64,000 nt of DNA from Macrophomina tecta (lineage: Eukaryota > Ascomycota > Dothideomycetes > Botryosphaeriales > Botryosphaeriaceae): the NCBI GenBank assembly GCA_024180945.1, contig JAKSGN010000002.1:1798001-1862000 (forward strand), given 5' to 3'. Shown here piece by piece: positions 9,973-20,462 of this stretch (position 1 is the first letter of the stretch; each line of letters begins with the position of its first letter). The position numbers were made by a program, and so were the translations under genes. The notes under the pieces were generated by a model. It did no database searches. It had not been told where the DNA came from and was given only the letters and a program-made list of their open reading frames with translations.

Positions 9973-10671
9973 ATGGAACTTAGGGAGCAGAGCAGCCGTC
10001 TTCTACGGGAATATCGAGCAACAAATACTCATGGAGAACCTGGGGCTGTGGAGCCCTCCTCAATACCCAAATATGCCCTGCACCTAGCATGCGGAGCACT
10101 TCTCACAATTATCGTGCTCATCCTCGCTTCCATCTTCTCCACTCTGGCCGCTCTGCAACAAGTATCTGCATCATCAACAATACTGAAGAAGGGCCAGTCT
10201 GACCCGCGCGACTGCGGTCACAACGCGACCACCGCCATGGCAGCTGGTTGCGTCTACGACATCATGATGGTGGGCTGGACATCTCCGGAATGCTTCGACG
10301 CCAAAGTCTCGCAGGACGCGCTGTCCAACTCCTCTAAGCTGGCGCCTGTGGGCGGCGCGGGCACGTTCGAATGGGCCACCGACAAGCACTTCACTGACCT
10401 AGTGCCGCAGACGCCCGAGCTGGGCAAGCACGAGTGGCTATTCGCGCACTACGGCTTCCATCGTGCGCACTGCGCGTACGTGTGGAGAGTTTTGGTTGAT
10501 GCATTGGAGCGGAGGGAAAAGGGGGAGGAGGATGTGTTTGTGTATAAGCAGGCGCTGCGATATGAGCATGCGGTGCATTGCAGCAAGGTGTTGATTGAGA
10601 GGGAAAGGAATCTGGAGGCGCCGACGATGTTGGAGGTCAGTGGGGTCAATAAGTGTGTGAGGCTTCCGTGA
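9973..10671 (+). CDS. Divergent UstY-type membrane protein (paired HxxHC), RiPP cluster
   Basis: This is a single exon of 232 residues. One membrane segment spans about 35-60. The lumenal part opens with the DCGHNATTAMAAGC pattern and TSPECFD, which aligns by eye with the genes at 7,492 and 16,114. The two HxxHC motifs are HRAHC (163-167) and HAVHC (199-203), with the spacing of the other two divergent members. By analogy with UstYa-type proteins it may bind a metal and take part in oxidative modification of the cluster peptide in the secretory pathway. Its 3' end faces the 3' end of the precursor gene 683 bases away. The short ATG-proximal region lacks a cleavable signal peptide, so a membrane anchor is expected. 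Function is inferred from motifs and location. Confidence 0.82.
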   Translation: MELREQSSRLLREYRATNTHGEPGAVEPSSIPKYALHLACGALLTIIVLILASIFSTLAALQQVSASSTILKKGQSDPRDCGHNATTAMAAGCVYDIMMVGWTSPECFDAKVSQDALSNSSKLAPVGGAGTFEWATDKHFTDLVPQTPELGKHEWLFAHYGFHRAHCAYVWRVLVDALERREKGEEDVFVYKQALRYEHAVHCSKVLIERERNLEAPTMLEVSGVNKCVRLP

Positions 10672-11354
10672 GAAGAAGTGATGCATTTCCGTTCGAAAAA
10701 TTGGTAGTCAATGAACGGATGGTACGCTCTAAGACCCACCGTCTATCGATTCACTTTCCATGGCCATGCAACTCCTAGAAGAGGCTCGTCGGGTATCTGC
10801 GGCGTTCGGGGGTTCAGCGCACTCGGTTTCTATGTGTAACCGTAGCATCTTCCGCGTAGTTTGAGGATTTCCGTTAAAGTGGCATTTCTTGCCTGCAATT
10901 CTCGTCTGCAACAGTCGAAAATTTTTTTATTACAAATAGTATTGCATATGGGAAAGCTTTATGGCCCAGATAGTTCTTCAAGTGAAGATAGATCATGTGT
11001 AGACGATACAACATGCTTGGTTGCAGCGACATCTACAGGCCTATATTGATTCGAATCTTACAGAAACAACCTCAATCAGAATAGGCGATACACGGGAAAG
11101 GGAGTAAAAGCCTACAGCGCATATTATTATTGATTCAGAAGCGAGTATCGGTTGCCTTCCGCTAAGAGACTCTGAAACGGTTTGATTCGGTTGAGTGAGG
11201 TTGGTGTCGGCTACATATATTGATTTCCACTGAGGCGGAGCGTTTCGATATGAGAGATAATTGAATCAAGCCAGCTCTAGTAATTCTATAGCAGGCACAT
11301 ATGTATTGGAAAAAAGGCCTGGTGCTGGCAGGCCAGTGACAGGGTACCTGTGAC
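10672..11354. other. Convergent 3' region before the precursor gene
   Basis: No gene was seen. The region holds the 3' flanks of the 9,973 gene (plus) and of the RiPP precursor (minus), and is AT-rich in its middle. Confidence 0.5.
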
Positions 11355-11863
11355 TCACTGGTCCACCTTCTCATGAGAACCATCATCGGTGAAGATGTAG
11401 TCAGTGGAAAGGTCATCGCCAAGACCGCGCTTCTGGTCAACCTTCTCATGTGAACCATCATCGGTAAAGATATAATCGGTAGACAGATCGTCACCAAGGC
11501 CACGCTTATGGTCGACCTTCTCGTGAGAACCATCATCAGTGAAGATGTAGTCAGTCGAGAGGTCGTCACCCAAACCACGCTTCTGGTCGACTTTCTCGTG
11601 AGATCCGTCATCGGTGAAAATATAATCGGTGGAAAGATCATCACCGAGTCCGCGCTTCTGATCCACCTTTCCGTGGGAACCATCGTCCGTAAAGATGTAG
11701 TCAGTGCTCAAGTCATCACCGAGACCCCTCTTCTGGTCCTGTTTGTGTGAAAATTCTGTTATCGCGTGGTTGGGCTTGGGTAACTTACAACTTTCTCGTG
11801 GGATCCATCATCTGTGAAGATGTAATCGGTGGACAAGTCGTCTCCAAGACCGCGTTTCTGGTC
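11355..11863 (-). repeat. Tandem 75-base repeats in the precursor gene
   Basis: The repeats encode 25 residues each. Within the last exon the copies alternate in synonymous spelling: copies 1, 3 and 5 use ACT GAC TAC before the core, while copies 2 and 4 use ACC GAT TAT. This points to a 150-base two-unit duplication step on top of the basic 75-base unit. Confidence 0.85.
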
Positions 11864-12095
11864 CTATGTGGTGTCAGTAGGTGGACAGAAGCAAAAAGGA
11901 GTACAATGATGACGTGCCACTTTATCGTGGGAACCATCGTCCGTGAAAATGTAATCAGTCGACTTGGTTACGATTAGTTTGTGAGTTTAGGTCTTGAAGT
12001 GGAGCTGCACATACCAGGTCCGCACTGAAATCTTCCTTAGGGAGGGGGATCGCCGCAACGAGGGAAGAGAGCAAGAGAACGGAGAAAGTCTTCAT
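11355..12095 (-). CDS. RiPP precursor peptide, seven YIFTDDG core repeats (dikaritin type)
   Basis: I splice four exons: 12,095-12,015, 11,962-11,918, 11,863-11,789 and 11,738-11,355, giving 194 residues. Residues 1-15 or so form a signal peptide (MKTFSVLLLSSLVAA). The rest is seven repeats, mostly of 25 residues, each with the invariant core STDYIFTDDGSH. Six are followed by a Lys-Arg pair, the classic Kex2 cut site, and the spacer after each site is GLGDDL. This is the architecture of dikaritin precursors (ustiloxin, phomopsin and asperipin families), in which a Tyr-led core is released and cyclised by UstYa-type oxidases. YIFTDDG differs from the cores I know. Variation between copies is confined to the follower (D, E or G before KV; Q or H before KR). 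All introns are phase 0, and intron 2 (11,917-11,864) has a GC donor. A bioactive product is likely but not shown. Confidence 0.9.
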
Positions 12096-12923
12096 CTTGG
12101 TGGGATTGGAGTAATTGCACTGAAGGATTGATAGAAAACAACTTGTTCGTTGAAGTGATGAGAGAATATTTGGCTGGACCTGTTCAATCCTGCAGCCTAC
12201 GGTGCGCTGTACTTATGGTGCACTGTGCCTGCGCATCTCCACCGTTTCCAAATGCGGAGCGCCTATATCACGAGCGCCAGCTCAGATACAATACTTGCCG
12301 GCAGAGACCAACGACAGTTCACGTGCTTCCGTAGGAAGTAGGGTGCCTGAAGGGCCTCTTTCGGCTCAGCTGCCGTAGTCAGTGCTTATGGAAAGGGCTA
12401 CCGAAATACGGGCGCCCAAGGAGCGTAGCCGGCACTTGAATGTACAGTAGCCGGACTCGTGCATGGCGTCTCGGATTTCTATACGCCACTCGGCACACTA
12501 TTGTGGGTCTTTTCGGTTGAACTAAGTCATAGGCGTTTCGGATCCGATTGCATATCCGCTATGAAACGTTTCTTATTCGTCGCATGGCTTCGTTATGGAC
12601 GACCATTTCCGAAGTCGGGGTGCGGCCAAATTTGCGCCTTCGATCCCCAAAGGCTTACAGGGAAGTTATTTCAGCTCAATGGCTATCGCTCAAAGGGCCT
12701 CGGTGGCTCTGCAAACTATCTGAAAAAGGGCCAAGAGGCACTACCACACATTCGAAAATTTTCATTAGACTAGGTACTGCTTGACGCACCTTCGTCTTGA
12801 AAGATAAGAGCCTTTGAAACGGAATATAGCAGTTATTGCCTCTAAAATTATGTATATACATTGAATCAGGAGTTCTATATATGACCGGAAAGGAAGATGA
12901 ACCGCAGCAGATATGGCCTTATC
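12096..12923. promoter_or_regulatory. Precursor promoter region
   Basis: No gene was found in these 828 bases. The right part is the 3' flank of the subtilisin gene and the left part is the promoter and leader of the precursor, both read leftward. A CCAAT pentamer lies close to the precursor start, and the start context (CACCAAGATG) is good. I could not recognise a regulator site with confidence. Confidence 0.5.
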
Positions 12924-15703
12924 CTAAATGAAATGTAACGTGAACGGAGCAGTTTCTATGCAATCTCTCATGGAACTCACATCATCGAGGCTCTCCCACG
13001 CGTGCATGGCACAGACTCGAAATTTGTAATCACCCTCTGGAGCCCATGAGCCATTCCCTAACCGGCCCTTCCAAAGCTCATATGTCGTGTCAACTCGATT
13101 GAAGCCACCTGGTTGTGCAGTTACGTTTGGCCCGAATGCGGGGATTCCGCAGCTCTCACTCTTGACGCACGAGACTGACGCAGAGACCAGATTAATTGTG
13201 ACAGCACGTGAGAACAGACCGAGCTTGAGAACGACGGTAGGGAATTTGATCTCGGCAGACTTTCTGGAAGCTCCATCCGGACCAGGCACAGTGAAGACGG
13301 TCAGGGGGCTGATAGGGGGCGCCTCGAAGCTCTCTTTATAAGTTTCGGCTTCGGTTGCTGCAGTCAGATATGTGCCGTTTGCAGCGTGCTCAGACAGTAC
13401 GACGACATCCTTCAACGCACACCCGATGCCTCCGTAGGGGATGCTGAGGGCTTCGGCGGCACTGCTGTTGCTTTTCAGGTTGAGGTAGCCGCCATAAAGA
13501 GGGCAGCGTCTGGAAAGAGCAGCCAGTGCTCCCACGTCCGCGCGGACTGTCGCAGTGACTGAGGAACCGGGTTTGATAGTAATAATGGCCGGGACAATGC
13601 TAATTTTGACTTTGCTGTCAACTTGAAAAGTCTCAAGGAATTCTTTGCTCGCAAGCAATGAACCCTCTTTGCGAGTCCAAGGTACGAAATACGAGTCATT
13701 ATTCGCTAATGACAGCACACCGGCAGCTGGGCTGATCGAGGTAGTGTATACCAGTGTCTCGTTACCCAGGTTTGTTATGGTGACTTCCTCATTGCCGGTG
13801 AAGAACAGGGTGTCATTGAACGAAACGCTGGGCACGGTGGGGACTACCTTTGCGCGCACGGCGGCCAGAGGTTGAACAAGCCCGCCACCTTGTTGCCATA
13901 CGGGCGCAAGAGATTCATAAGTTTTGTTGGTCCCGTCGCTGAACTGGATTGGCTTAGCGGTGCTGACAAGAAGATTGACAATCTGGCTGGCCTTGAGCCC
14001 TGGACGTGCCTGCTTGACAAGCGCAACGCAACCTGCAACATAGGGAGCAGCCATCGAGGTACCCGAGAGAAGGCCATAACCTCCCCAGCTTCGGGGGAAT
14101 GTTGAAAAGACGTTGCTACCAGGAGCGGCAAGTGACGGCATAACATTTGCTTCTCCTGAAGGGCCCCACGTACTGCGTCCGTTCATCCTCCCCCCTGGCA
14201 AGCTGCCGTTGGCCACAGAAAAATATGGAACCAGCGTGAAGTTGGAATCCATCATCATTTCGACTTTTTCCCCTGCTGCAAGCCGTCTGACCAGCTCGAT
14301 GCCAGTTTTCTGAGTCAACGAGCCAGCCCCCACCAAACCTGCAATGTCATTGTCGTACTCGAAAAGTGCACCCTCCGTGTTGTCGTATGCCAAAAAATAG
14401 CGGCCGCCAGCGTCGACCACATTCTTCATCTTCTCAGCAAACTTGCAACCACCGCGGCGTACGAGAATAACAGATCCGGATATATCTACATCTGGGCGAA
14501 GGGGATTGCAGGCGTCATTTGCTACTGTAGTGTCCAAACTGAGCGCACGTAGCGGAAGCGATTCAGGGAATCTCCCGGGGGTAGCTGGTGCCCATGGAAA
14601 TTCGTATTTTGTTCCATTGATCCGGTAAAAGCCTCGAGGACGGCTGGATATTACGTGATCGGTATTGACAGAGCCCACGGATAAAACACCTGGGCCGGAA
14701 GCCGGGGCATCAGCGGTGAAGGAGCCTTCAGTTCCATAATTTCCAGCAGCCACCACGCAAACTGTCTTGCCTTCCTCAACGATCTTTGTAAAGAGCATAG
14801 AAACTGGATCTTCAGACGATCAGCGAAAGTTCGCACAAACGATTATCGGGACTTACCGTCCGGAAAAGGGCCAGTGCTGAGCGATATAGAGGCGGATATG
14901 ACATCAGCGTTGTTGTTGTATGCTTCGAGTATCGCTTTGATGATGATATCTGACTCCAACGGGGCTCTTCCGCATCCCGCGACACGGTAGTGGTGTATCT
15001 GCGCTCCCGGGGCCACACCCACAAAGCCAATCGAGGAGTCGTTCCCAGCTGCGATACCTGTGACATGTGTACCGTGATACGTGCATTCGGTCCACGGATC
15101 TGCATCTGGGCTTGGAGGTGCTGGCTTCTCCCAGTCGTCCCCAACGAGATCTCGGCCGCCGCTCACTTTGAAACCTGGACCGAAACCGCCGCCAAGTGCT
15201 GGATGCAGGTAGTCCACCCCAGAGTCGATGATAGCGATGGTAATCCCCTCTCCAGTGATGCCTCCCTGGTGGAGCTGCTCAACGCCTGTCATCTTGTGCA
15301 TGTTGTTGGCATTGAAGATGCCTTTGGCTGCTTCTCTAGATTCGTCCTGAGACGCGAGCTTGTGAGCCCTTGTCGACCAGACCTGTACTACCCCACTGAT
15401 GGACTGAAGGCATGCCAAGGTTGTGCCGAGAGGCTTTGACGCCCCAAGCTCTAAAGATATTCCGGAGAATATGCTGCTTTCCAGCTCATGGCGAATTAAC
15501 ACTTTTTCGCCCTTCAGGCAGGCAATAGTCTTATCATTGATCGCATTTTTGAGACCATGGATTTTCTGTCATATATATTCAGGTCAGTTCCAGTAAATGA
15601 ATATTTAATAAACACTAACCTCAGCCGCCTCAACCTCGAGAATGTATTGCAGGGCAGAGACCCTGGCAATAAGTGCTGCAAAAACGAGTGGATGAGCTAT
15701 CAT
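12924..15703 (-). CDS. Secreted subtilisin-like serine protease (S8, PA and Fn3-like domains)
   Basis: Three exons (15,703-15,620, 15,565-14,857 and 14,803-12,924) encode 890 residues. A signal peptide covers about 1-17, followed by a short prodomain to about 120. The catalytic domain has Asp in AIIDSGVDYLHP (142), His in YHGTHVTGIAAG (195), the oxyanion Asn in VAAGNYG (286) and Ser in LSGTSMAAPYVAG (514). A protease-associated insert (about 350-450, ILVRRGGCKFAEKM) sits between the oxyanion Asn and the catalytic Ser, and an Fn3-like region follows (about 600-720). This is the layout of Vpr or C5a-peptidase-like subtilases. All catalytic residues are present. It lies head to tail with the RiPP precursor, 828 bases upstream, and diverges from the UstY-type gene at 16,114. 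It could trim the Kex2 products, but a general nutritional protease that happens to be here is also possible. Confidence 0.9.
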
Positions 15704-16113
15704 TTGTCCACGCCGGAATTTCATTGTCGACTTCACGGCTCAAACAACTGCGAGGGTGCGGCTGTGTTGGTCTGTTAGTAAAGTGCGGCAGGCAAAGGAC
15801 CAATTGTCCGTGTATGCACCGGCAGGGGTCGGTAAACGAAATTGAGTGTGGCTCAGGTACGGAACATGACTGGTGTATCCGATAATCCCAGCTTAACGCT
15901 ATCCGAAGACAACAAGGGCTCTCTAAATACAGGGCTTTATGTCAAGCAGTGTCCAGGGGCTTCCCAAACCTGTTTCGTTCCACAGAAGAGACCCGCGCCG
16001 GCCCTGCATTCCAGACAAAAGAGGCACGAACCGTGTGCTCATCCAACTTATTATTTTTTTTCTCACTATCCGGCTCTATTAGTCTATCCTTTTCAGTCCT
16101 TTGAGTTTTCTCC
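15704..16113. promoter_or_regulatory. Bidirectional promoter, subtilisin and UstY-type gene
   Basis: These 410 bases separate two divergent start codons (15,703 minus and 16,114 plus). The 60 bases before 16,114 are strongly C/T-rich, as in many filamentous fungal promoters. No gene was seen inside. Confidence 0.5.
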
Positions 16114-16767
16114 ATGCCGACTCTCGATTCATTGGAAAACCGGCTCAATTACATACCCACGGTCCGGGACCACCAATACAAAAAACTAGTCAATCGGGAT
16201 GAACCTTCTTCTGAATCATCCGATGGATTAAGAACTTGGGCTCTCCGAAAAGCGCTCTGGCACTACATTCTTCTTTTTGTAATTGCCGTGAGCGGGCTAT
16301 TTCTTGTGGGTATCTACGCCGGCGCGGACGAACCCCTATACGCTTATGATAAAGTCGATCCCCGCTCAAGGAGATGCGGCAAAACAGCTGCCGAAGCACG
16401 CGCCCGTGGTTGTCACTTTTCACCTGTGTCCTTCGCTTGGCTTCCGGAAGAGTGCATGGATCGAGAGCTAGATGAAGAATTCCGAAATCTCCACTGGACG
16501 CTGTACTCCGATGTCAACAAGACCAGGATTAAGACGGAGGACGAGTTCGCGGATGACCTAACGGACACGTTCCTAACTAATGAGAACCATGTTCTCCACT
16601 GTGTTTACTCGTGGAAGAGGATGCATCGAGCGATCATCGCCGGGAAGACACTACACACTGGCTTGAGCTACCATCATACTGAGCACTGTGGGATGGTCAT
16701 GAGTACGCCTTGGGAGGACCCAAAAGCTATCATCACGAGGGCATTAGTCATTTACCCTGGGTGTTAA
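16114..16767 (+). CDS. Divergent UstY-type membrane protein (paired HxxHC), RiPP cluster
   Basis: This is a single exon of 217 residues. A polar cytosolic tail precedes a membrane segment at about 49-69. The lumenal part has RCGKTAAEARARGCHFSP and AWLPEECMDRELDEEF, which match the equivalent blocks of the genes at 7,492 and 9,973. The HxxHC motifs are HVLHC (159-163), followed by YSWKRMHRAI, and HTEHC (188-192). Proteins with this block order (CG, GCxF, WxPxxC, then two HxxHC) are frequent in fungal genomes and are often unannotated. I infer a relationship to UstYa-type oxidases from the shared double HxxHC and single-anchor layout. Sharing a promoter region with the subtilisin ties it to the cluster. 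Confidence 0.82.
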   Translation: MPTLDSLENRLNYIPTVRDHQYKKLVNRDEPSSESSDGLRTWALRKALWHYILLFVIAVSGLFLVGIYAGADEPLYAYDKVDPRSRRCGKTAAEARARGCHFSPVSFAWLPEECMDRELDEEFRNLHWTLYSDVNKTRIKTEDEFADDLTDTFLTNENHVLHCVYSWKRMHRAIIAGKTLHTGLSYHHTEHCGMVMSTPWEDPKAIITRALVIYPGC

Positions 16768-17090
16768 TGAGAATGTGATGCAATGAATTTGTCCCTACGA
16801 CGCTGTTGGGCATGCCAAGTTTCTTTTTTCCACTGTTCGGCTGCATGCATAGGGACACTTTGTCACAACCGACTCGCCAATCTGAATCAGATGGGCCGTA
16901 AATGTGCTAAAATGTGTTCTCTCGGATAACATGACGTCGTTTGCCGAAAGCCCCGCTCACGGGCCGTTTTTGACTCGTCAAGGACACGAAGTGCCACGGT
17001 CGGAGAATTTGGCTGAAGAATACCATATCGAGGCTTGGACGCCCGTGTCCAGCCTCGTTTGCAGATCGACACACCATTTTGTTGCAACAT
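16768..17090. other. Upstream region of the DMT transporter
   Basis: A 71-codon open frame (16,904-17,119) with an internal ATG at 16,932 overlaps the transporter start in another frame. It could belong to an upstream exon, but I cannot show that. Otherwise this is probable promoter sequence. Confidence 0.4.
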
Positions 17091-18287
17091 ATGTCCCTCC
17101 TCCAGGCGAACATGAATAGCCATCTAGGCTCTGAGAAATCCAGAGGCTCCCATGGCACAAGCTTTCACAAGTGTAGCAAAAGTCTGCTATTGGTATTGGC
17201 ATCGCAATGCCTTTCCATACTGATCAACACTACGGCAAGATTTTTGGTTGCCGGTGCATCCAACGTGCACCCTTTCCAGCTGTTGAATGTTCGCATGCTC
17301 ATCACTCTTGTGCTATGCGGTGCATACCAGCTATATAGGTGGAATGATGACGTCTTTCCTGGACCAAAATCAATTCGCGGTCTACTTATGATTCGGTCAG
17401 CTGGCGGCATCCTTGGGGCTGTTGGATTTTACAGGAAGACCACCTTTAGTCCCAGTTACACATGTTACTAACAGCGCACTCAGGCTCGTTGCAATATCTT
17501 CCCCTTGCTGAAGCGACAATTCTGAACTTCCTGGCTCCTCTGGGCTCCCGTTTGGCCATTGCCTTTTTGAGTGGCAATAGAATATCCAAGGCTGAAGGAT
17601 TTCTATTTTCTTGTCCTTTACCGGCGTCATCCTCGTATCCAAGCCTGCCTTTCTGCTTTCTAAATCCAGTGGGCAAATGGAGCAGGGTATTATGAGCCCG
17701 CTTGGATTTGCGCTGGCCATGCTTGGAGCCTTTGGAGGTGCTGTATGTCTTGAGACGTCCATATTCTTATATCCGAATGATCTGACCAACTACAGTGCGC
17801 TTATACGACTATATCCGTGATTGGAACCCGTTGCCACCCTCTTACAAGCGTTATGTACTTTGCAGGGGGCCTTTTCATAACAACAAGCATAGCCATGTCC
17901 ACTTTGCCAAATGCTACTTTTACCTTTGCGCTTCCAGTTTCGAGCTGGCTCATGATACTACTAGTAGGTATCCTCGGCGTTCAGATGGTAAGAGCGATCA
18001 ATATATCACCACAGATCTCCAACTGACGTCATAAGGATTATCTTCTTACATTAGGTCTCTCTGACGATCAATCTCCCCATGGCATTAACATGATATATCT
18101 TCAAGTAGTAATGACTTTCATAGCAGATTGGGTTGTCTGGAGCACAATCCCTGACATTATTTCAATATTGGGTGGAGTTTTGGTGGTTGTGGGTATAGTA
18201 GCTATCGGATATTCGCAAGATTCATCCAGAAAGTTTGAACAGGAAGGGTTCGAAGCGTTAGGCCAAGATGACACCGGAAATGCCTGA
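17091..18287 (+). CDS. DMT/EamA-type transporter, probably frameshifted
   Basis: The pieces belong to the fungal DMT (EamA) superfamily of ten-helix exporters. Recognisable segments are SLLLVLASQCLSILINTTAR, SIRGLLMIRSAGGILGAVGF, SLQYLPLAEATILNFLAPL, FTGVILVSKPAFL, CAYTTISVIGTRCHPLTSVM and WSTIPDIISILGGVLVV. Two introns fit well: 17,742-17,792 and one ending just before GATTAT at about 18,037. Two joints do not. Near 17,450 the frame can only be kept with an intron of about 29-35 bases, shorter than usual. Near 17,590-17,610 the frame changes with no GT-AG intron available, so a one-base indel or sequence error is likely. The start at 17,091 is the first in-frame ATG. If functional it would be the candidate exporter of the cluster peptide; as read, it looks broken. 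Confidence 0.7.
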
Positions 18288-18780
18288 ATTTTGCCGTCTA
18301 TCTCGCAATATAGCAGGGACAGTCTTTGATTGACATATAGTACAGCTACAGTTTCAAATAAGAGGCAAGTTCTTAGGTTGATGCGATGCCTACCATCTCA
18401 CGGAATTGCGAAGTGTGTCGGTATTTTCCGATCCATGCTGTCTTATTGTCAGGATGCATCTGCTTGCCCCTATTTTTCTGCGCGACCCCCTGAGCACTTT
18501 CAGGTCCCGGATCCAGTTGCGCTACGGTTTACTCCATACGACAAGTTCGGGCTGTTCAATGCTTCCGAGGCAGAGGTCCTGAAGGAATTCACTCGAGTCA
18601 AGAGACGACATGAGGCCGAAGCTCGTCATGCACGAGCCCCAATAAGGTTCTGGCTCCGATCAAGGATCCGATAAGTCGGCCTCATTCGGTCAGCCTCCGG
18701 ATAAGGCTGAGTCCATTAGGGGATATTGGTTGACAACAGAGAACCTCTCCCCCACATCGTCCCAGGGAGCAATCAACAGC
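18288..18780. other. Region with one unrecognised open frame
   Basis: An open frame at 18,330-18,674 (plus) ends in a basic tail and includes PDPVALRFTPYDKFGLFNAS. Its composition is gene-like, but I do not recognise a family. It may be a small gene or a fragment. The remainder is the promoter of the next UstYa gene. Confidence 0.3.
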
Positions 18781-19963
18781 ATGGGAGGAAAGCAAACTTA
18801 CACCGCACTGCGAGCATCTTCATCTGATGAGAATATATTACCTGTTGGAATATTTGATTCAGTAGTGTTTTGGATTCAGTTATGTCTTATACTCGTTGCA
18901 CACCTGTCTCAGCAGGTAAGCAAGTTACATACCCGTTTTACCCTAGTAGGTAGAATAGGTATAAGGGAAGCCCGTACGGCCTCCCTCTACTAGATATGCC
19001 AAATCTATGGGAACTCATCTTCATCAGTTGAATCAAGGCTGCCAATTAGTCATTTTCCAACATTACCTTATACACATTCGGACGAGGCGTCCTCACAGTG
19101 CCCGAATTTGCATTCCCAGAAGCTAAGTCGGAAGCCTCTGCGGATTTTATATGCATTTGTTGTCCTATTCACTACAACGGCGATTCTCCCGCTGTTCTTC
19201 GCCTCCACCTTGCTGTTCCTAAGGGACAACACAGAGAATTCAGTGTCTTACGCTTCGAGAGAAATCCATCTTTCAGACGAAATTAATGGGCTGATCCCAT
19301 CATGTACGTTCCATTGTTGAATATACGATATAGAAGTACTAATGACTGTGCAGTTACAAATCGGCAAGTAACATTCACGAATGTTTCGCAGTATTGGCCG
19401 TCATCAGCTCCCTTAGAGGAAGTGTCAGAGGAAGAATGGAGCAGTGTATTCCAAATGTGGCATCATCTTGCACCACGTGAGTATCTCAGAGCACACTCAG
19501 GAAGATGCTATTCCGCTGACCCTCATGCAATGGAAAAGACGGTGGTGGGTTCCTCCGAGTAGATGAACCTGAAAGATTCATTCTTCCTCCACCACTTAAG
19601 ATTGACCGGCCGCCTAAGAACCCCAGTGTCTACTCCATGTCTGTCTTCCACCAGGTCCATTGTCTTGTGAGGCTGCCCTACCCTTGTTGTATGCCCTATC
19701 AGAATGAATTGAAGCTGATTGTCGCACATCAGTCATCGATTCTCCATGATTTCGTGGGAATGAGCGCTGGTGAGCCTGCTAAGGGCCCTCTGAACCACAT
19801 CATACATTGTTTCGACTACATTCGACAAGCATTGATGTGCTGTGGCGATACAACGCTTGAACCCGCCCAACCGAATTCGAAATTTGGAGATGGAACAGGA
19901 ACAACAAGAATGTGCAAGGATTGGGATGCGATCCTTGAGTACGCAAAAGCAAATGTACCGTGA
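18781..19963 (+). CDS. UstYa/DUF3328-family oxidase with both HxxHC motifs
   Basis: The exons I can support are 18,781-18,915 (start less certain), 19,120-19,303, 19,354-19,476, 19,539-19,666 and 19,733-19,963. The N-terminal QTYTALRASSSDEN is typical of the cytosolic tail of UstYa proteins. A membrane segment follows (ILYAFVVLFTTTAILPLFFA). The lumenal part has all landmarks: GGGFLRVDEPERF, SVFHQVHCL (first HxxHC), HIIHCFDYIRQALMCCGDTT (second HxxHC) and CKDWDAILEYA. This is the only canonical family member here with both motifs intact, so it is the best candidate for the core cyclase of the cluster. UstYa-type enzymes oxidatively cross-link Tyr side chains in ustiloxin-like peptides. The 200-base gap between the first two exons may hide another small exon or a later start. 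Confidence 0.87.
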
Positions 19964-20462
19964 TAATGCACTAAAGATTACAAACTCATGGTCAGCGGAG
20001 CGGTTGTCTTTCACTTCGCCCGCCTAACGGTTGTGCCTTCAGATTCGCTACTGTCATAAGATAAATTGCGACGGTATAGTGGAAGCTGTCATTCGAATTT
20101 GAAACCCTCACCATGTCAAAGGCATTCATAAGCTCATCGTGGTTACGGCTCTCCCCGTATTGACTTGCCTTGCACCAAACTCACAATTTATGATATTCCG
20201 CATACCTAAAGTAGATGAAGTGAAGCAGAAGACTCCACAATATCTCCGAGGGTGATTGTGGTCAATACGGAGACATATATAGAAGTACTGGAAGAGAGAA
20301 ATATATACACAACTGCGTTAAGTTTTGCTCAGAGTCAGAGCTCGATTACAGCACACTTCATTTGAAGACATATGCAGCGCTCGAGACAAGCGGAACAAAG
20401 TGGTAAACGCATTTCTAATCTGTTACTGCCTTAACTCCGCCCCTTTTTCCACTGTTTCTGCA
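19964..20462. other. Convergent 3' region
   Basis: This lies between the 3' end of the UstYa gene and the 3' end of the Zn2Cys6 regulator. No gene was seen, and both terminators should lie here. Confidence 0.5.

Noticed and set aside
11508..11750. Plus-strand frame with repeated SEDVVS-like units
   Set aside because: It is the reverse complement of the precursor repeats; the minus strand carries the signal peptide and Kex2 sites.
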